64,000 nt of DNA from Orthonyx spaldingii (lineage: Eukaryota; Chordata; Aves; Passeriformes; Orthonychidae): positions 1,066,925-1,130,924 of the forward strand of contig VZTJ01005702.1 of the NCBI GenBank assembly GCA_013397795.1, given 5' to 3'. Positions within the stretch are counted from its first letter, which is position 1; each line of letters begins with the position of its first letter. A program made the position numbers and the translations under genes. Below, one piece after another: positions 12,638 through 26,724 of this stretch. The notes beneath the pieces were generated by a model. It was not told the DNA's origin and ran no database searches. It was given only the letters and a program-made list of their open reading frames with translations.

Positions 12638-14760
12638 CCCCAAGTGCTCAGTCTGTTCAGGAGCAGCCACCAGGGCCCCTGTCCTGCTCTAGCTGATGGC
12701 ACCAGAGTCCACAAGCCCCTGAGGTTTGCAGCTCACTGCAGCTGCTGGGCACAGCCCTTCCCTCGTGCTCTCTAGCCCTCATTCATAGACATTTAGAGCA
12801 GAGAGCACATCCACACAGAAGCCAGTCAGAAATCAGATTTAGTAAAAATAGAGAGGTTCTCAAGCACAGAGCTCAGCTAGTCAGACACCTTTACACACAA
12901 CTGACCCCTTCTTCTTTTCTTCTCTCATTTTCTTTCAACACTTGTTCCTTTTCAATCCACCTTGATTACTCCCTTTCCCCATCTTTGCTCCTTCCATTAA
13001 ACAATCTTTACACATTCCCACAATCCTCTTTGAAAATCCCATCATAAGGTTTACACGGTCCCAAAATGTGCTTCTTCATACATCCCATAGAGTCCTGTGC
13101 TGCTGTATGCAAACACTTCCTTGTATTTGCAAAGTTTTCTGATTAAAGAGTTTCCCCATTGACCCACCTTGGTGCATTTCACACCAAGGACAATGGTCTC
13201 ATCTTTCCCTTGGGTTGTCATAGGAAACAGGCAATTCAGTGTGCTCTAATTTTAACTGATTAGGTTTTTCCACTGATTACATTACAGAGGATTCCTCCAC
13301 CTATCATTGTTCCTCTGATCTTTGCTGGGGCTTTGTGGATAATTTGCTTAGCCCTTAGATAACCTAACAAAGGATAGTGTGGTCCAAGTTCCAATCCTGT
13401 CTGCCAGAGTTAGTGACTCCTTTTCCATCTCCTGGAGACTGTTATTGCAGTTGTCTGCAAGGCAGCTTCACAGCATTGTGAGCTGTCAAGAGGAGCTTGG
13501 ACACCTGGGAGCACTGGAGGTTCTGGGGTACCACTGTGCTGGCAGAACATTTGGAGGGACATATTGCCGAGAAGGTTATACAAATGATTTCTCAGGACCT
13601 TCCTGGCTATCCAAATGTGGGTGCGTTTAAACCTGAACAGCCAAACAGACTTCTCTGGCTTCAAGGAAGCCCTTGTCAGGTTTCAGGTCCTGTGCCCCAG
13701 TTGACCGTGCTACTTAAGTTTCTTTAGAAAATGTTCAAATGCTATTTTTTCACAACAGAACCTCAGCTTCATTCTTTTAAATGGCTAGAAGTTCCTGTTT
13801 TGATTCTTCTCTCCAGCAAAAAGTTCAGCCTAAGATATGCCCTACTATCATCTTTCATTCTCTTCTCCTTGATATGCACCCTGTATCTGTTGCACCCATT
13901 TTATTTTTTCTTTCCACCTCCCCCGCTGTTCTACAAAATGTCAGTAATCCAGCCAACCCATATCAATATTAACCACTGCCCTGACAGAATAGATGGAAAT
14001 ATGCTGGGAATATTAGTGCTGCAGCATCTATTCAAGGCATTTTGTCCATGCAACAATTTCACAGCTGAAAAATAGACAATGTATAAGCCTTTCTAAGTTT
14101 GTCTTTACTGAGATGCTCTGAAAACTGAGGCTGTCATCTTATGGGACTTGTGTAATTAAATGGAGAAAAAAATTTTTTGAGAAATACATGTAATAGTTTT
14201 CCCTACTGGACACTTGTGTTACAGGGATAGCATATTAGCCTTTGAGAAGGCCCATATTTAAGCTCATATACACTGTGTAGCTTACAATCTAGTGGTACGA
14301 GTGAGGAAAAAGGATTGGTAGGGGTGGACTCTGCCTCTGAAGAAAATCAGATTTAGTTCCACTTTAATGTCTTTCCCAGACACATCATTTCGTGCTGTGT
14401 TGCATAAGCAGCATGATCTTAAGCACAATGGGAATGAATCACATCTTTACATCAATTTAGTCTCCTGTAACTTCATACAAGTATTATAAGCTTCAAAAAT
14501 ATGTTGAAGGGATTTTATTAAAACATATAAAGATTTTTAAATACTGTAAAAAAGCACATCCAGGCCAACCAAAACAGTAAAGTGTAAAGTTCAGGCTTCT
14601 GTTTCATCCTTACTGTGCAAAGGATGGGGACTGAAGCAGTTGGAAGCAGGAGAGCGAAACAGCAATGCTGTCACTTTTACAGTATGTAGGTCAATTGGTT
14701 ACTAGGCTCACAGAGAACTAAAGGAAAGCCACCTCTCCCAAATAAGCCTGCCCTGATTTT

Positions 14761-14778
14761 TTGTTGTTGTTGTTGTTG
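14761..14778. repeat. (TTG)6 short tandem repeat
   Basis: Six pure TTG units follow a short T run. This is a minor intronic microsatellite. The poly-Gln stretch in the minus-strand frame at 14677-14886 comes from it. Confidence 0.9.
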
Positions 14779-17700
14779 TAGCAGTTTTGAGGTGTTACTT
14801 CTACTGTTCAAAGGGGTAAAATTAAGGAATTTAAGGAAGATCAGAAGCAGTAAAATGGGATTCAGACAGATTATTTCCCCCATCATTGTTACTAAAGGGG
14901 ATGTAAGTGAAAGTACATAGTTCCATCCCTCATCTGATTGTCAGATTTGTCCAGTTACTTGAATAATATTAAGTCCTGGTTGCCTCAAGTTTCATGGGAT
15001 TTGCTGTGGTTGGGTTTTTTTCTGATTTCTTTCCCTTTTGGAAGGTCAGAGAGGGGAAATACTCTGCATAAAACCACTGCCACTTCATTCATATATCTGT
15101 CTATCTTCATGAGATTGCTCTGCTCTTCCCTTTACTTCATGTGTCCGCTTAATCCTTTGATGTCTATGCACCTTGTTTTCCTGTCTGGAAAACTTCATCT
15201 GAATTTGCTTCCAAAACTGACTATAATTAGAAAAATTTCCGACAGCACAGACCACTGTAGCTGTAACAGGTTCATTTGATATTTTGATCTTTTGTTAGAC
15301 AGCATCACCCAGGGTATTCCAAGAAAAAGCTTGAAACCCTTATATGTAAAACTAGTTTATATCCTTTTTTCTAGTTAGAACAAACTTTGCAGTAAACTGT
15401 ATTATTAGTGTGCAGTCAGACATGTAATTAGAGGATAGTCCAGGTCAAGTGGGCTCTCTTTGTTCCTCTTTTTTTTCGAAATGCATTCATCTTTGCAGTG
15501 TTTTATATAATTTCCAAATATATTTCTGAAAACAAAAGCTTCCTTGAAGGATGTTTACAAATGTCTATAGTGTGAGAAGAACACTATACACATAGAGGAG
15601 AGTATTTTCTAGGTCTATCAAATGCTGGTTAAAAGTTGAGAATCAGCGTTTGTTTTTTTTTTTGAATCCTGAGGTATGTTTATACATTTATACCATCTTG
15701 TCCAGTGATACCTGAGCATGTGCCGAATCAGCAATTTTAGACATTGCATACAACACAGTTATGTCAGTTCAGGACTCAGGCCCTGCTCCTCTTGAGTATC
15801 ATAGCAAACTAGTCTAATTAGAAGACTGTGCTAATTTTATTCTTTGAAGCATCTAATTTGGTCTCTTTAAACTTCCTTGGGTGTCATTCCATGACATGCT
15901 CTTCTGTAGTCCCACTTTTAGATAGCTTTTTGGATTCTCCTTATTTATTTCTCTAAGCAGGCAATACTTTTTTTTTTATCCTCGTGGCTGATGCTTGTAG
16001 TTTGACTTTTTTTACTCTTAATTGTAGCAAGGGTTTGCTTGACATTTGGTATAAGATGAACAAATATTTTGAGGGAGTTGAAGTGAGAACAGAATAGCTC
16101 ATATATGGTTTTGAGAGTGCATATGTGTGGCAGTCATTTCATGGATCAAATACAAGATGTGACCTTTGACAAGTAAATGCTGCACCATTGCCACTGTAAA
16201 AGTGTAAGAAAAGGGCATAAACAGAGTGTACCATGAAATGCTTACAGTATTAGGAATTGCACAGGGCATGGTTCAGGAACAAGGATGAGTTTTCATATAA
16301 TAGACTTCAGAGTCTATAATATAGCTTAAATTATTATTAGCAGAAATTGAAGTAAATACTACAGTATTGTGTGGTTTTAGTATGGATTTTTGCCCCCTCT
16401 GCACAATAACCTCTCTTAAGTTACTGTTGAGTTGGTTTCTTGTAGAGTGTTTCTCTTCAGTGTTTGAAGGATGGGTTTGTTTAAAAGGCCTCCTGAACTC
16501 TTTGTGAAATCATCTGTGGCCATTTATTTTAATATATATTCTTGCTACATATGGAAGATATCAAAATATCAATCCTCTTATCACTGTTGACTTCCCTTCT
16601 GGGTTCAGTTTTCTTGAAGTATGGGTCTTTAAGTTGCAGCAGAAAGCTATTACTCAAAATAAAGTTGACTGAACCATTAAAAGCAAGTTTCAATAACTAG
16701 GGAGAGGAAAGGAGAGGATGGAAACGTACGCATCCCATTCCCAAATTTCTCTGGCATCAGTGCCTGTTCTTGATCAGGAGAACAGGGAAAGCTATGTTCC
16801 TCACTAATGCACGCCTGTTTAGTAACCTGCCTTCACTATCCTGGCCTCCTCTCTTCTGCTGTGGTGAACTCTCCCTTGACTTAGAGCAGACTTCCTCAGC
16901 CTGGTGCAGGAAGCATAGGTCTGAAAGAAGGCAGGCATTAGGTTTTTAAGAGATACATTGCCCCTTCCTGCAAGCAGCTGGAATGGAGTGGGCACTTGGG
17001 AGATAGAAGAAAGGGGAAGGACGGGCATCTGGCATGAGGCAGGATCAGCATGTCTGGCCGGTCAGTGAGTTAGCACTGTCCCCTTAAAAGAATGACATGG
17101 TAACCTGACAAATATTATTGAAGGGCCTCAAATCACCTGATGCTGCACTGGAAAACTAAATTGAAGCCTGTAAATATCACAAATGGGAGGGAAGAGAAGG
17201 GGTTGTTCCAGTCTTCCAAATTTGCCAGATGTCACCTTTTTTTTTGACAGTGCTATGCCTTGAGGTAATATCATGACAAATGAAAATATTTCCAGGTTAT
17301 ACATTGAAAGTTAATTGCACAAGTATTTTGGCAGAGTGCAGTGCGTTGCCCGGCCAGCCTTCAGAACAAAGGAGAGCTTTCTCAGCTTGAGACCATCCAC
17401 TGGGAGTGAGGTTGAGCAGCAGCACTTCTCAGGGAGGCATTCAAGCAGTTAGCAGCCTCAGCAAGGGTATTTTTCTTCCCCTGCTGGGAGCATAATAATA
17501 ATTTGGGGAAATCTAGAGCATCTGATTCCAGAGTTTTGTCTGCCCCTGCCTCTGTTGTGCTGTGGCAGTATAGTATGGGCTGTCACTTATCTCATTCCTT
17601 CTAGTCTTTGCTTCAGCTGTCACAGACAATGGGTCACTCAAAGGGGTCTAAGGGTAGCATCGAAACAGAGAAAACTCTGTCAGCAGCGATTCTCTGTGCA

Positions 17701-20700
17701 TTATTTTCTCTTCCGTCCTCTGGCCATGGTCTCCAAAAGCAAGAATGAGCTCTGAGTAATGAAGGAGGAATAGTCCCATCAGTGGAGGAGAAGGCTCCAT
17801 GGTGCATGTACTGGGAGCGGTGGAGCAGCTCGAAGAGGAAGGCACAGCCCAGAAGGGCTCATGGGGTCTGGGTTTGAGGAATGACCAAAGGCAGAGAGTT
17901 TCCCATCATTTGTAAACTTCTCATCTTTTCAGTCCCAGTGGTTGAGTGGGAGGTGCAGGGGCGGAGCCAGGGGTATTTTCTGTTTCCTCCACTAATACTA
18001 TGGAGTCGCTAAGCCATGAAAGCCATCCATCGTGTGTCTGCTGCCATACCAGCCCAGCATACCTCTGCTCATTTGTCTAGGAAGCAAATAGCTTCTATGT
18101 TCTTCTCCATACAGCATGGAGTTCAGTCGTGTGTGGACCTAATGGAAAGTCCTAAAGTACTACTGGAGTGGGAATAAATAAAATTATGTATGCTCCTTAC
18201 TGAAACTTTTCCTAATAATTGATGGCGATCATTTCTCATCTTGAAATGCAGGCTGTGCTGCCCTGCAGGGTATGCTGGTCTTTAAACCATTTCCCTCCTC
18301 CCCTCTACTGCTAGTAAGACATCTAGCAGTGAAGCCACATTAAAGAGGAATTCCATAGGGCTGTACCACCCACTCCTCCCACACCCATCAAAGAGATTTC
18401 TGTGGAGTCTGGACACTTGTTTCACTGAATTGGGTGTTCTAAGGTTGGAAGCTATCTTTCTGCCACTCCGTCTCTTTATTTGTGGATGTAGGCTCTTGAC
18501 AGCCCTGTGCTTTTATGTTTGTTTTCATTATTTCCCTATTCTTTGCATGAAGTAATTTTCTTAGGCAGAACTGGGGTTTCCAATTTGGGGAAATGGAAAA
18601 TAAATCTTTAAGGCCACAGGCTTAGGTGTTGATTAACAAACTGTTTAACTTGACTGAAAATGCTTTTCCACAAATTAAAAAACAAACTCTTGTTCTATGC
18701 CAGCAAGGGAAGAGAAGTGCTAAAGACTTGGAAAACTTTTTGTTAGCTGTGGATCTTCTGGAACCAGAATATACAGATACTTTAATAAATGCGTTTTTAT
18801 TTTATCCAAGGGAAAAGCTAGAAGTAGGAGTTCAAATGTGCAGAGTCAGCTATTGTTTTAGCGCTGCACTCTGTCACCCCACACAGCACCTTCAGCCATA
18901 CTCCCATCATGTTTTCATTTGGCAGCCTTCCCAAGAAGAAGAATGAGTGATGTCTGCACACTGTTTCACTTACCCAACCAGCGATTCTTCTTTATTGCTT
19001 TCAGTGAATGTGTAAGTTAAAAAAAAAAGAGCCACTGCCTTGAATTTTGAATTATATCAAGAATTTCTGCTAAAACACGAACAGCTTAGTGACAGTAAGC
19101 CCAGAGGTTATCACCTTATAGTTAAACTGGTGATGTCATAATGAAAAATAGCCATTGAGACTAAAGTGAATGTTTAAAGTGCTTGAAGTATTAAATGTGT
19201 AAGTTACAAGTGAATAGTGCTTCTGTATGTTCTCTGGTTAAATGCATGTTTTTTCAACAGAATCTTAATTTTGTTGGAGAATAAAGTAGTTTTAAGTATT
19301 AATATTATATAACTGTGAAGAAATCTTGTCAGACAGTGCTGCACTGATGGGCATTCACTTATGGTACTCAATTTAAACTAGATAATATCAGGGTTTCTCT
19401 TAGTAGTGTGGCTTAGCTGCAACCTAGTGAAATGTAGTATGACTAGGGACTTACTGCCATTGTCTCTGGCTTTGCAGCAATGTGTTCTGTTGGTGAGGAA
19501 GTCAGGAGGATGTTTAAAAGCAGAAGAAAGGAAGGAGGAAGGGAACAGGGGTTGTTTTCAGCAGTCTCAGGGCTTGGCTGTGGAGGGTTAAAAAGATTAA
19601 CTCTTTTCTCCAGTAGCTAAAGAGCTTAAAAGGTCAGGTGTCCAAATTAGGGTGCAAAAGATGGAAATCTTGAGCATAGTCTCAGACCAGATCCCTGGTA
19701 ATTTGCATGCTTTATTTCACTTAATACTGACTTTCGACAGCAAGACTGATTTCAGGAATCGCAGCCAAGGTGTGTATCCCTGCCCCAACTTGCTTTTTCT
19801 GCAGGTACCTTTCAATGCTCAGATTTGAACAGTTTGAACAATTCTTCCTGCTTCGCACAGGCTTTGCCTTTGTAATAAAGTGGATGTGTGAATTGATATG
19901 GGTTGCAATAGGGGTTTTTTTCCTGGGATATGTTTTAGCCTGGATCCCTTTCTCTGGTATGTGCAGCTGCACAAACAGCAGTGCTGCCTCAGTTGCACTG
20001 GCACATGGGTGAGTGTGAGCAGCAGAGGAAATGAGGATGAAAGGAGGGTCTATTGTAGCTGGTCTGCTGTCCATGGAAATCCTTATCAAGCCCTACATGA
20101 AAAAATGTTAATCTCAAGTCAGCTGTTAGAAGTGAAGGAAGAGATGAAGAGTGAAGGAAACGTGAGAAAAGGTTAGCAGAATTTAAGCACTATTAAATTA
20201 TGTTTTGGTGAAAACATTGCTGTTGATAGTATGGGAAGAAAGAAGACTGTGTAATAAACAGCACCACTTTGCAGTAATATCATGTCTTGCAAGTGAGATG
20301 GACTGGAAGTGGCAGTATGGCTGGATGATAACACTGATATGATTTCAGTTTAGATAATCAGTACAGTCTTGGGAATTACAGACTATCATCTTTATCAGTG
20401 CTGACTTTGTGGTTTAATCATTCTCTATCAAGTAATGAAATGCACAGATACTGTTTTTGTGAAAGCCGTTTGTGCTTTAGCACTTGTTGTGCTTTAGCTT
20501 AGGAGATAATCCTGTTTATGGTGTGGGTGCTTGGCAGCCTCAGCAAGCACATGTGTTTGTGCTTGCCTCAGAAGCAGCATATGGCTTTGGTAGCTCTAAA
20601 TGTGTGAGATTTCAGAAGTGCACATTCTCTCTGGCAGGACTGGCAAGATTGGTTGTTTCTGAGAGAAACCTACTGAATTGTCAGCAGATATTTGTACTAT

Positions 20701-23700
20701 GTGACCCTGTAGCACCTTCTCATGTTCAGTGTAAATTTACATTGAGTATTTTATGTTACCGTTTTCTCAGGAAGCTAACATTGAATTCAGGAATGAAATC
20801 TCTGAAGCTGCCATAATTCCTTCAGTATTAGAACGAGTACGTAGTTGCATATCTATAAAAGTCAGGTTTTATCTAAATCCATACTGTCTATTGTTTATCT
20901 GTCACCTAACCTGCACCTAAATGTACTTAGTTGTGCAACAGTCACAACGTTACATAAGGGAAGTGAGAAGAGGAATAGCTTTTATTGTTGATCCTAAATC
21001 ATGCATGCCTTTGACAGCCTGGACATTTTATAACTTTCTTTCTCACCCTAGCTGTCCAGGTGGCAGAGGTGCTGTGGAATCAAGTTGATGTTCATATGGA
21101 TGCATCAATGCTGACTATTCAGATGAGACTTTTCATCCTCCTTTCCTCTTAAGAATGTTTTGCTGATGGCCTGAAAACAGTTGCATTGGTGTAGCTAAGG
21201 GTGCCACACTGGAGTTTGCTAGTGGGAGTGAACAACTGGTTCAGGAAATTCCTAAGGTCATTGTAAAATATTCTCAGACAAAAAAAAGTGAGAGATGTTG
21301 TCCTGCTGTACTAGGGCTGGGTTAATTTTTGCAGTAGTTGGAAGGGGGCATGGCCAAGATGTTATTCTATAGTCATTGCTGGGGACAGGGGAAAAGGAGT
21401 CACTTCCTAGGAGAAGGCATTCCTGGAGAGTCTTGGTGGGGACACTGAACTAGAGAGTACCATTCCCAAACCACAACAGATGTGAAATTACTCTTTTTTT
21501 AAAGTATCTGAGATATGTGGTTTCTCCTGGCAGACATTTGACCAAAGTATATAAGGCACTAATAGGTAGTTCACATAGGTAGTTTTTTTATCTTGAATAA
21601 GTCTGGTATCTGCTGGAGCAAAAATCCAGCTTAAAACCCCCTAATGATTTAGTTACATGAGTCTTATTTTTCAGCTGACTCCTTCATGTGAATTAGCATT
21701 GTTGCTACATATGGTGGATGTCTTTGTCCATCAGTGAGAGTATTTTGATAGTGAAGTGCTGAATAATCAATGGTTCTATTGACAACCTAAAGCTAAACTT
21801 GCCTTTAAAGACAAATTAAGAAAAAGTAAGAATTGCTGCTACAAGTGTCTTGTAAGCATCCAGGCTTCTGCTATGTAAAATGTCTCTTGAATTGGTAGAA
21901 CTTCTTTTCTGTTAAACACCATTATGTCACTTTCAAACAAAATGAATTTTTATTTCTCATATGAGGCACTAGATGTTTTTAGTTTGGAAGACATTTCTTT
22001 AAATTAAAGTGAAGTTTCCCGGCAGTATTACTTGATAACTGAAACACAGGAAACTTTTTAGCTTGAAATGTCCTGTCACACTGTGATTCTAACTAGATAA
22101 TGCCTTAAAAGTCCCACTAAATACTAGGAAGCAGGTGGATCCTTAGCATGGTGTAGTGTACTCCTTTTCCTACTCCTGAAACTTCAGGAAGGAAGCATAT
22201 CTGAGAGTGTGCATCTGCATGGGCTGTGTTAATGTCTGTAGCCCATCTGTGCCTTCCTGCTGGTTTCTGTCTGAATTTGGCTCAGCCAGGACTCATCTTG
22301 CTTGTGTTGAGATTAAATAGGCTCAAACTCTCCTCTGACACCATGCACACATTGCCTCACCTGTTTGTATGCTCATGCCCGGCAAAAACATGTGACAGTC
22401 TCAGGAAACCACTTTTCTTTGCCATTCACACTCCCACAACCCTTTCCCCAGTGGTGATTCTTCTGAGGTTACATTTGCAAAATTTGAGGTGTGGGTACCG
22501 CCCCAAAAAATACCTGAAATTCTGGTTAAAAAAAAAAAAAAAAACAAACCAGGAAAAAACCCCAAACCATAAGTCTATAGGGATATGGTTTGACTGCCCA
22601 GCTCAGACTCAGCCATGCAAGACACTGCACATATCCCAGGAGAAGCAGAATGCCACCACTGTCATTAAAGCATTCTCCTCTAATGTTAGCCAGAGCCCTG
22701 CTGGGTTTCTTTTGGAAAATACGGCTGTGGCCATTGGAAGGAGGCTGAAGGCACAGTAATTACACTGCTGTCAAATTAGTTTGAAATGTTTTGACACAAA
22801 TGCAAGTGGAATCTAAATGTCCATCTCCATCTCAATGAATTCACTGAGGTTTACGCAGAAAGCTGTTAGTTTCACTGTTGGCCTGCTGACAACAGGGAAT
22901 GGAATTCCTTTTGCCTTTCCATTTGCCATTGCTGTTAGTCCTTGACTGCAAGCAAACAGCACCCAAAAGGCAAATTAACAGACATGTTTTGCATTTCTCC
23001 CACTGTGTTGGAAACTGCCATGGATATGAATGTACTTAATAATCACCCAGAGACAAGTTTCATCTCGTGATGGCTGTCCATGACACTAAGTATTCCATTC
23101 AGCTTACTGCTGCCAGGAATTATACCCAGGATATTTGCAATGTGCTATCTCCAATCCTGATTAGATTTTTTTGCACTGCTTGAATTCCTGTAAAAAGCCT
23201 GATGTTGGAAATGTGGCATTATTCCACCCAATTAAGGTGCAATAACTGTATAGTGAGCATTCAGAAAGTGTCTTGTGATGCTTCTTTAAATCTATCTTTG
23301 AAATTTCAGGTCTGAAGGGGGATTTTATCTGAGCCTTAGTAGCTTTTAACTGCCTTACATTTAAGTTACTTGGAAGTCAGGTGAGATTCTTTTCTTGTGC
23401 TGCCTGTTACTGGAATTCTTTATTAATGTAAGCTTTAATTTTTCAAAAATTCAGTCATAAATACAAAAGAGGTCAGTTTGACACAAACCCTTCAACTGAT
23501 GTATCTTTGCAGAAAAATAACTACTTTCAGACAGGCATTGCAAAAATGTGGTTAACTGTGGAACTTCCTATAAATGCATCAGATAGAGTTCGTTATTCAC
23601 AAATTAATTATTTTCTTACCTTTGTTAGAATAAAATGAAGCACTTCTATTTTGTGTTCAGATGCTTTCTGTATTGCTTGAGATTGCCAAGTCTTCTTCCC

Positions 23701-24863
23701 CAAGTGATATCTCTCTAGATTTTGTTTAGCACTTCTTCCACGTGTGTTGTTAATTAAATATGCTACAAATTACTGATGAGATATTCCCTTTAATATTGCA
23801 CACACCTCTGGCCATCTATAGTCAGCACTGAATTAGCTGAACTGGTAGTAAGATCCCTCCTCCATCATCCTGTTCCTACTGAAAGAAGCCAGAGAATGGC
23901 TTGTTTAAAATAGGCTAGAGGAGTCACAATTGCTGTCTCCTGGGTCATTAAAAACAAAAGGAAAGAGAAAGAGGAAATAGGAAAAGAGTTGTTTACTCTA
24001 AATACACAAAAATGATGGCACAAAATGTAAGTGCCTGATCTGACCACAAAAAGCTGTGTCTTGAAAATCTGTTAAGGGATTTCTAACAGACTGAATGTGA
24101 GAGTCTGCATCTGCCTTCAAAGAGAAGCTACGAAGGCAGAACATGTTCAGTTTGAGCTGAATAACATGATGTGAATACCCTTGGAGACTGGGATTGAATT
24201 TAGTGACTTGAGGTTTCAAAGTGAATTCTAGAATGCTTTTTTTCTTTTTTGAAGTGTCCAAAGTGCTTTACAATATCAAAGCTACAATTAAAAATATGCA
24301 TGTTAGGAAGGATAGGAGGTGGAAATAATAATAGAAAATAAAAGAAAATCACAATCAAAGGAGTAGTGATGGGTCAGGAATTTTCTGCTACATTTCCTCA
24401 CTTCTCAGAGGAACCTTGCCTGGCTGCCTGCTACCTTGCCTTGTCCACTCGTATAGGTTATCTTTATTCTGAAATTAAACTTTTTTCTTTAGTGATCCCT
24501 GTTAACCCAGTGGAGCTTGCTTCCTCCTATCTGCAGTGTGGGTCAGCTCTTGATTCTTATAACTATATGGCAGTAATTTTCTCCCCCCACTTCAGGTGAG
24601 TGTAAGCTCATGTTGTCAATTCTGTAATGCCCAAATTGTGCAGCTTCCAAATGATGGAGTAGCTGAAATCACAGCTACTAACTCATGTACCTGTAGCTGC
24701 CTATCATATCCATCACCAGTGCTCTTTACTTTGTCTCATGCTTTAGCAAGCCTGTTTAACAGGGATGAATCTAAATGAGAGATTCAGAGACCTCACTCAG
24801 CAAACAAGATCCTGGTTTCTCTTGGCTAAGGTTCATCCTTGTATTATTTCCTTGTCTCTGCAG

Positions 24864-24971
24864 CTTCCTATTGTTGAAAAAATACGGATCATTGCTCAGA
24901 AGGTGTATGGAGCTCAGGATATCGAGTTGTCTCCTGTTGCACAGTCACAAGTTGATCGTTACACCCGGCAG
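24864..24971 (+). CDS. MTHFD1L: MTHFD1L coding exon (108 nt)
   Basis: This exon has exactly 36 codons from LPIVEKIRIIAQKVYG through AQDIELSPVAQ to QVDRYTRQ. The acceptor is CTTGTCTCTGCAG, the donor GTAAGG, and both boundaries are phase 0. The KIRIIAQ.VYGA.DIEL block is conserved in both vertebrate C1-THF synthases. The exon corresponds to about human residues 863-898. The open frame runs through both splice sites (24765-25136), but similarity to the family starts and stops at the splice junctions. Confidence 0.96.
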
Positions 24972-26662
24972 GTAAGGACACCAGGGAATTATGCAGGCAG
25001 GTACCTGCTGGATGTGAGTATTGGAAAACCTCAGGGTGTAAAATGTTCTCAGACTGGAGTGTTAAGTCAAGCTTTGCTGAAAGGCATGAGCTTACCCATC
25101 GTACTAAACTGTGGAGGTCAGTGTGGATTGATTTAGATTCGATAGAACAGAATGGTTTTAACCTTGAAAGCAATCTCCTGTGAGATATGAATGGCGTTCA
25201 GAATATTTCTGAGATTGTCCATGAAGCTGTACTTTCCATGCAGTGTGATAATTTTGAGTTACTCTCTTAAACCTGACAACTACATATCTGCAAAAGTTGC
25301 AGATAGCAAATGTAACCAATTTTAGCATATGAATGTTCACTTGTACCTGCAAAAAAGAGTTTGCAAACAAAGTAAGACCCATGCACAGCTATGCACATTA
25401 ATAACAAAAATCTCAATATTTGCAAAATCTTTTGATTTCTTTCTGTTCCTATTATTTTCAAGGAGTTATGAATACCAGAACATGAAATAGACCACCTATC
25501 CTAAAGCATGTGGGAGCATGTTACAGTTGGAAAAATTTTGAAACCATGTGGAGAGGTGACTGTTTTTTGTAGTGGAATGGCTTCTGGACATAAATGTGCC
25601 TCAAGCCTTTCTGTCAGAAAGTAGAAGCAATATGTCCAGGAAAAATTCCTGGGTAAAACTTCAGCAGCTTGGTCAGACAGACAAAAGTGTAGCCATCTTC
25701 CCTATAATGCAAACTTCCTGAGAATTATTTTGATTTTTCTAAATGGAAAAGAAGATTGCTTAGTGTACTTGAAGCAAAATAATCCATGTCTTTATTTTTT
25801 CCTGCTGTGATTCTTTAATCCATTTTTTAGTCAAAATGTTAGTAGTATTAGGAAATGTTTTCACAATGTCATTAAGGGTTGTCAGCACTGGGCTGCAGAG
25901 ACAATTCTCTGAAGCACTGCCTCTCCTCCTGGCCTTGTGAACTGGCCCTGTTTGTCAAGGAATTGAACAGAAGAGTGGAAGGTGCCTGACTCAAGGTTAA
26001 TCAATAACTTGGAGACAAATAATGGTAGGGAGCTGCTGAGGCACTTTCCCTGACTTTCTCCCACATTTTCAGTAACCAGCGCACCGGCATTAATGAAGTG
26101 GGTGCCATCACCTCACGCAGTTTTTGTCCTGTTTGAAAATGGAGGAAAGTATCATGAGCCATCTGTGTTTACCCCAAAGAAGCCATTAATACTCTTAGAA
26201 AATTTTGGACTCTGAATCCTGGTCTCAAGTTGGTGTCTAACTAGGTTGTTAGAGCCCAGAGGGAACTGCTCTGCTAGAGTTTTATAAAAAAAAAATAGGT
26301 TTTATGTTCAGTAAGGTACCTGTTGTGGACCCTTTCTGAAAACAGCACACTTCAGCTGTTGCACAGGCAACTTTTGCACCTAACTCTAAATTGAGAACCC
26401 ACTCTAGAAGCTGGGTGTCACTACAGCCAAGTCTCTGGAGATAAAGGCCTGAGCTGTGTCGGGGTTGCTCAGCCCACCCCGGAACGTTGGTGGGATAACT
26501 CGGCAGTATGAGACCACCCCCTGGAAAAGGAAGTGGTTTCTCCCTGTGTAACCTTACCTGGATGTGTTAATTGCAACCTGTCCCCTTACCCTATCATTTG
26601 CTCTCTCTGTATCCCCCCGCCTCCCTCTCCTCCCCTGTGCCCATTGCCCCCCGGCCAGACCC

Positions 26663-26669
26663 TATAAAA
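26663..26669 (+). promoter_or_regulatory. LTR TATA box
   Basis: TATAAAA lies in the LTR-like block on the same strand as MTHFD1L. It is 56 bp upstream of the AATAAA signal, which is the usual compact spacing of TATA box, R and poly(A) signal in retroviral LTRs. Activity cannot be judged from sequence. Confidence 0.65.
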
Positions 26670-26718
26670 AGGGTCTCCCAAGGCCATTCAGCCTCTTTCG
26701 CCACTGGACCCCTTCAGG

Positions 26719-26724
26719 AATAAA
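26719..26724 (+). terminator. LTR polyadenylation signal AATAAA
   Basis: A canonical AATAAA hexamer is followed by GTGCTCTGG within the LTR-like block. It is in sense orientation within the MTHFD1L intron, about 420 bp before the next exon, so it could in principle cause premature polyadenylation. Confidence 0.6.

Larger units (their letters stand above)
11944..24863 (+). other. MTHFD1L: Large MTHFD1L intron (12.9 kb)
   Basis: The intron has a GTAAGA donor and a CCTTGTCTCTGCAG acceptor. I recognise no internal exon, because the two flanking exons join in phase 0 with continuous family similarity. It holds a (CTG)12 microsatellite at 12601-12636 inside a locally GC-rich patch (about 12400-12780), a short (TTG)6 tract at 14761-14778 and a 16-bp A-rich run near 22529. 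The longer open frames here, including 18626-18946 and 22226-22759, resemble no family I know and have no splice or promoter context. Confidence 0.85.

Noticed and set aside
12484..12775. Poly-Gln (minus) and poly-Cys (plus) open frames
   Set aside because: They are translations of the intronic (CTG)12 repeat with no other coding support.
18626..18946. 106-codon plus-strand open frame, fairly protein-like in its first half
   Set aside because: No family recognised, no splice sites in compatible phase were evident, and the flanking MTHFD1L exons join without it.
22226..22759. 177-codon plus-strand open frame
   Set aside because: It runs through a poly(A) tract giving a Lys run and shows no domain similarity. 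It sits inside the 12.9 kb MTHFD1L intron.
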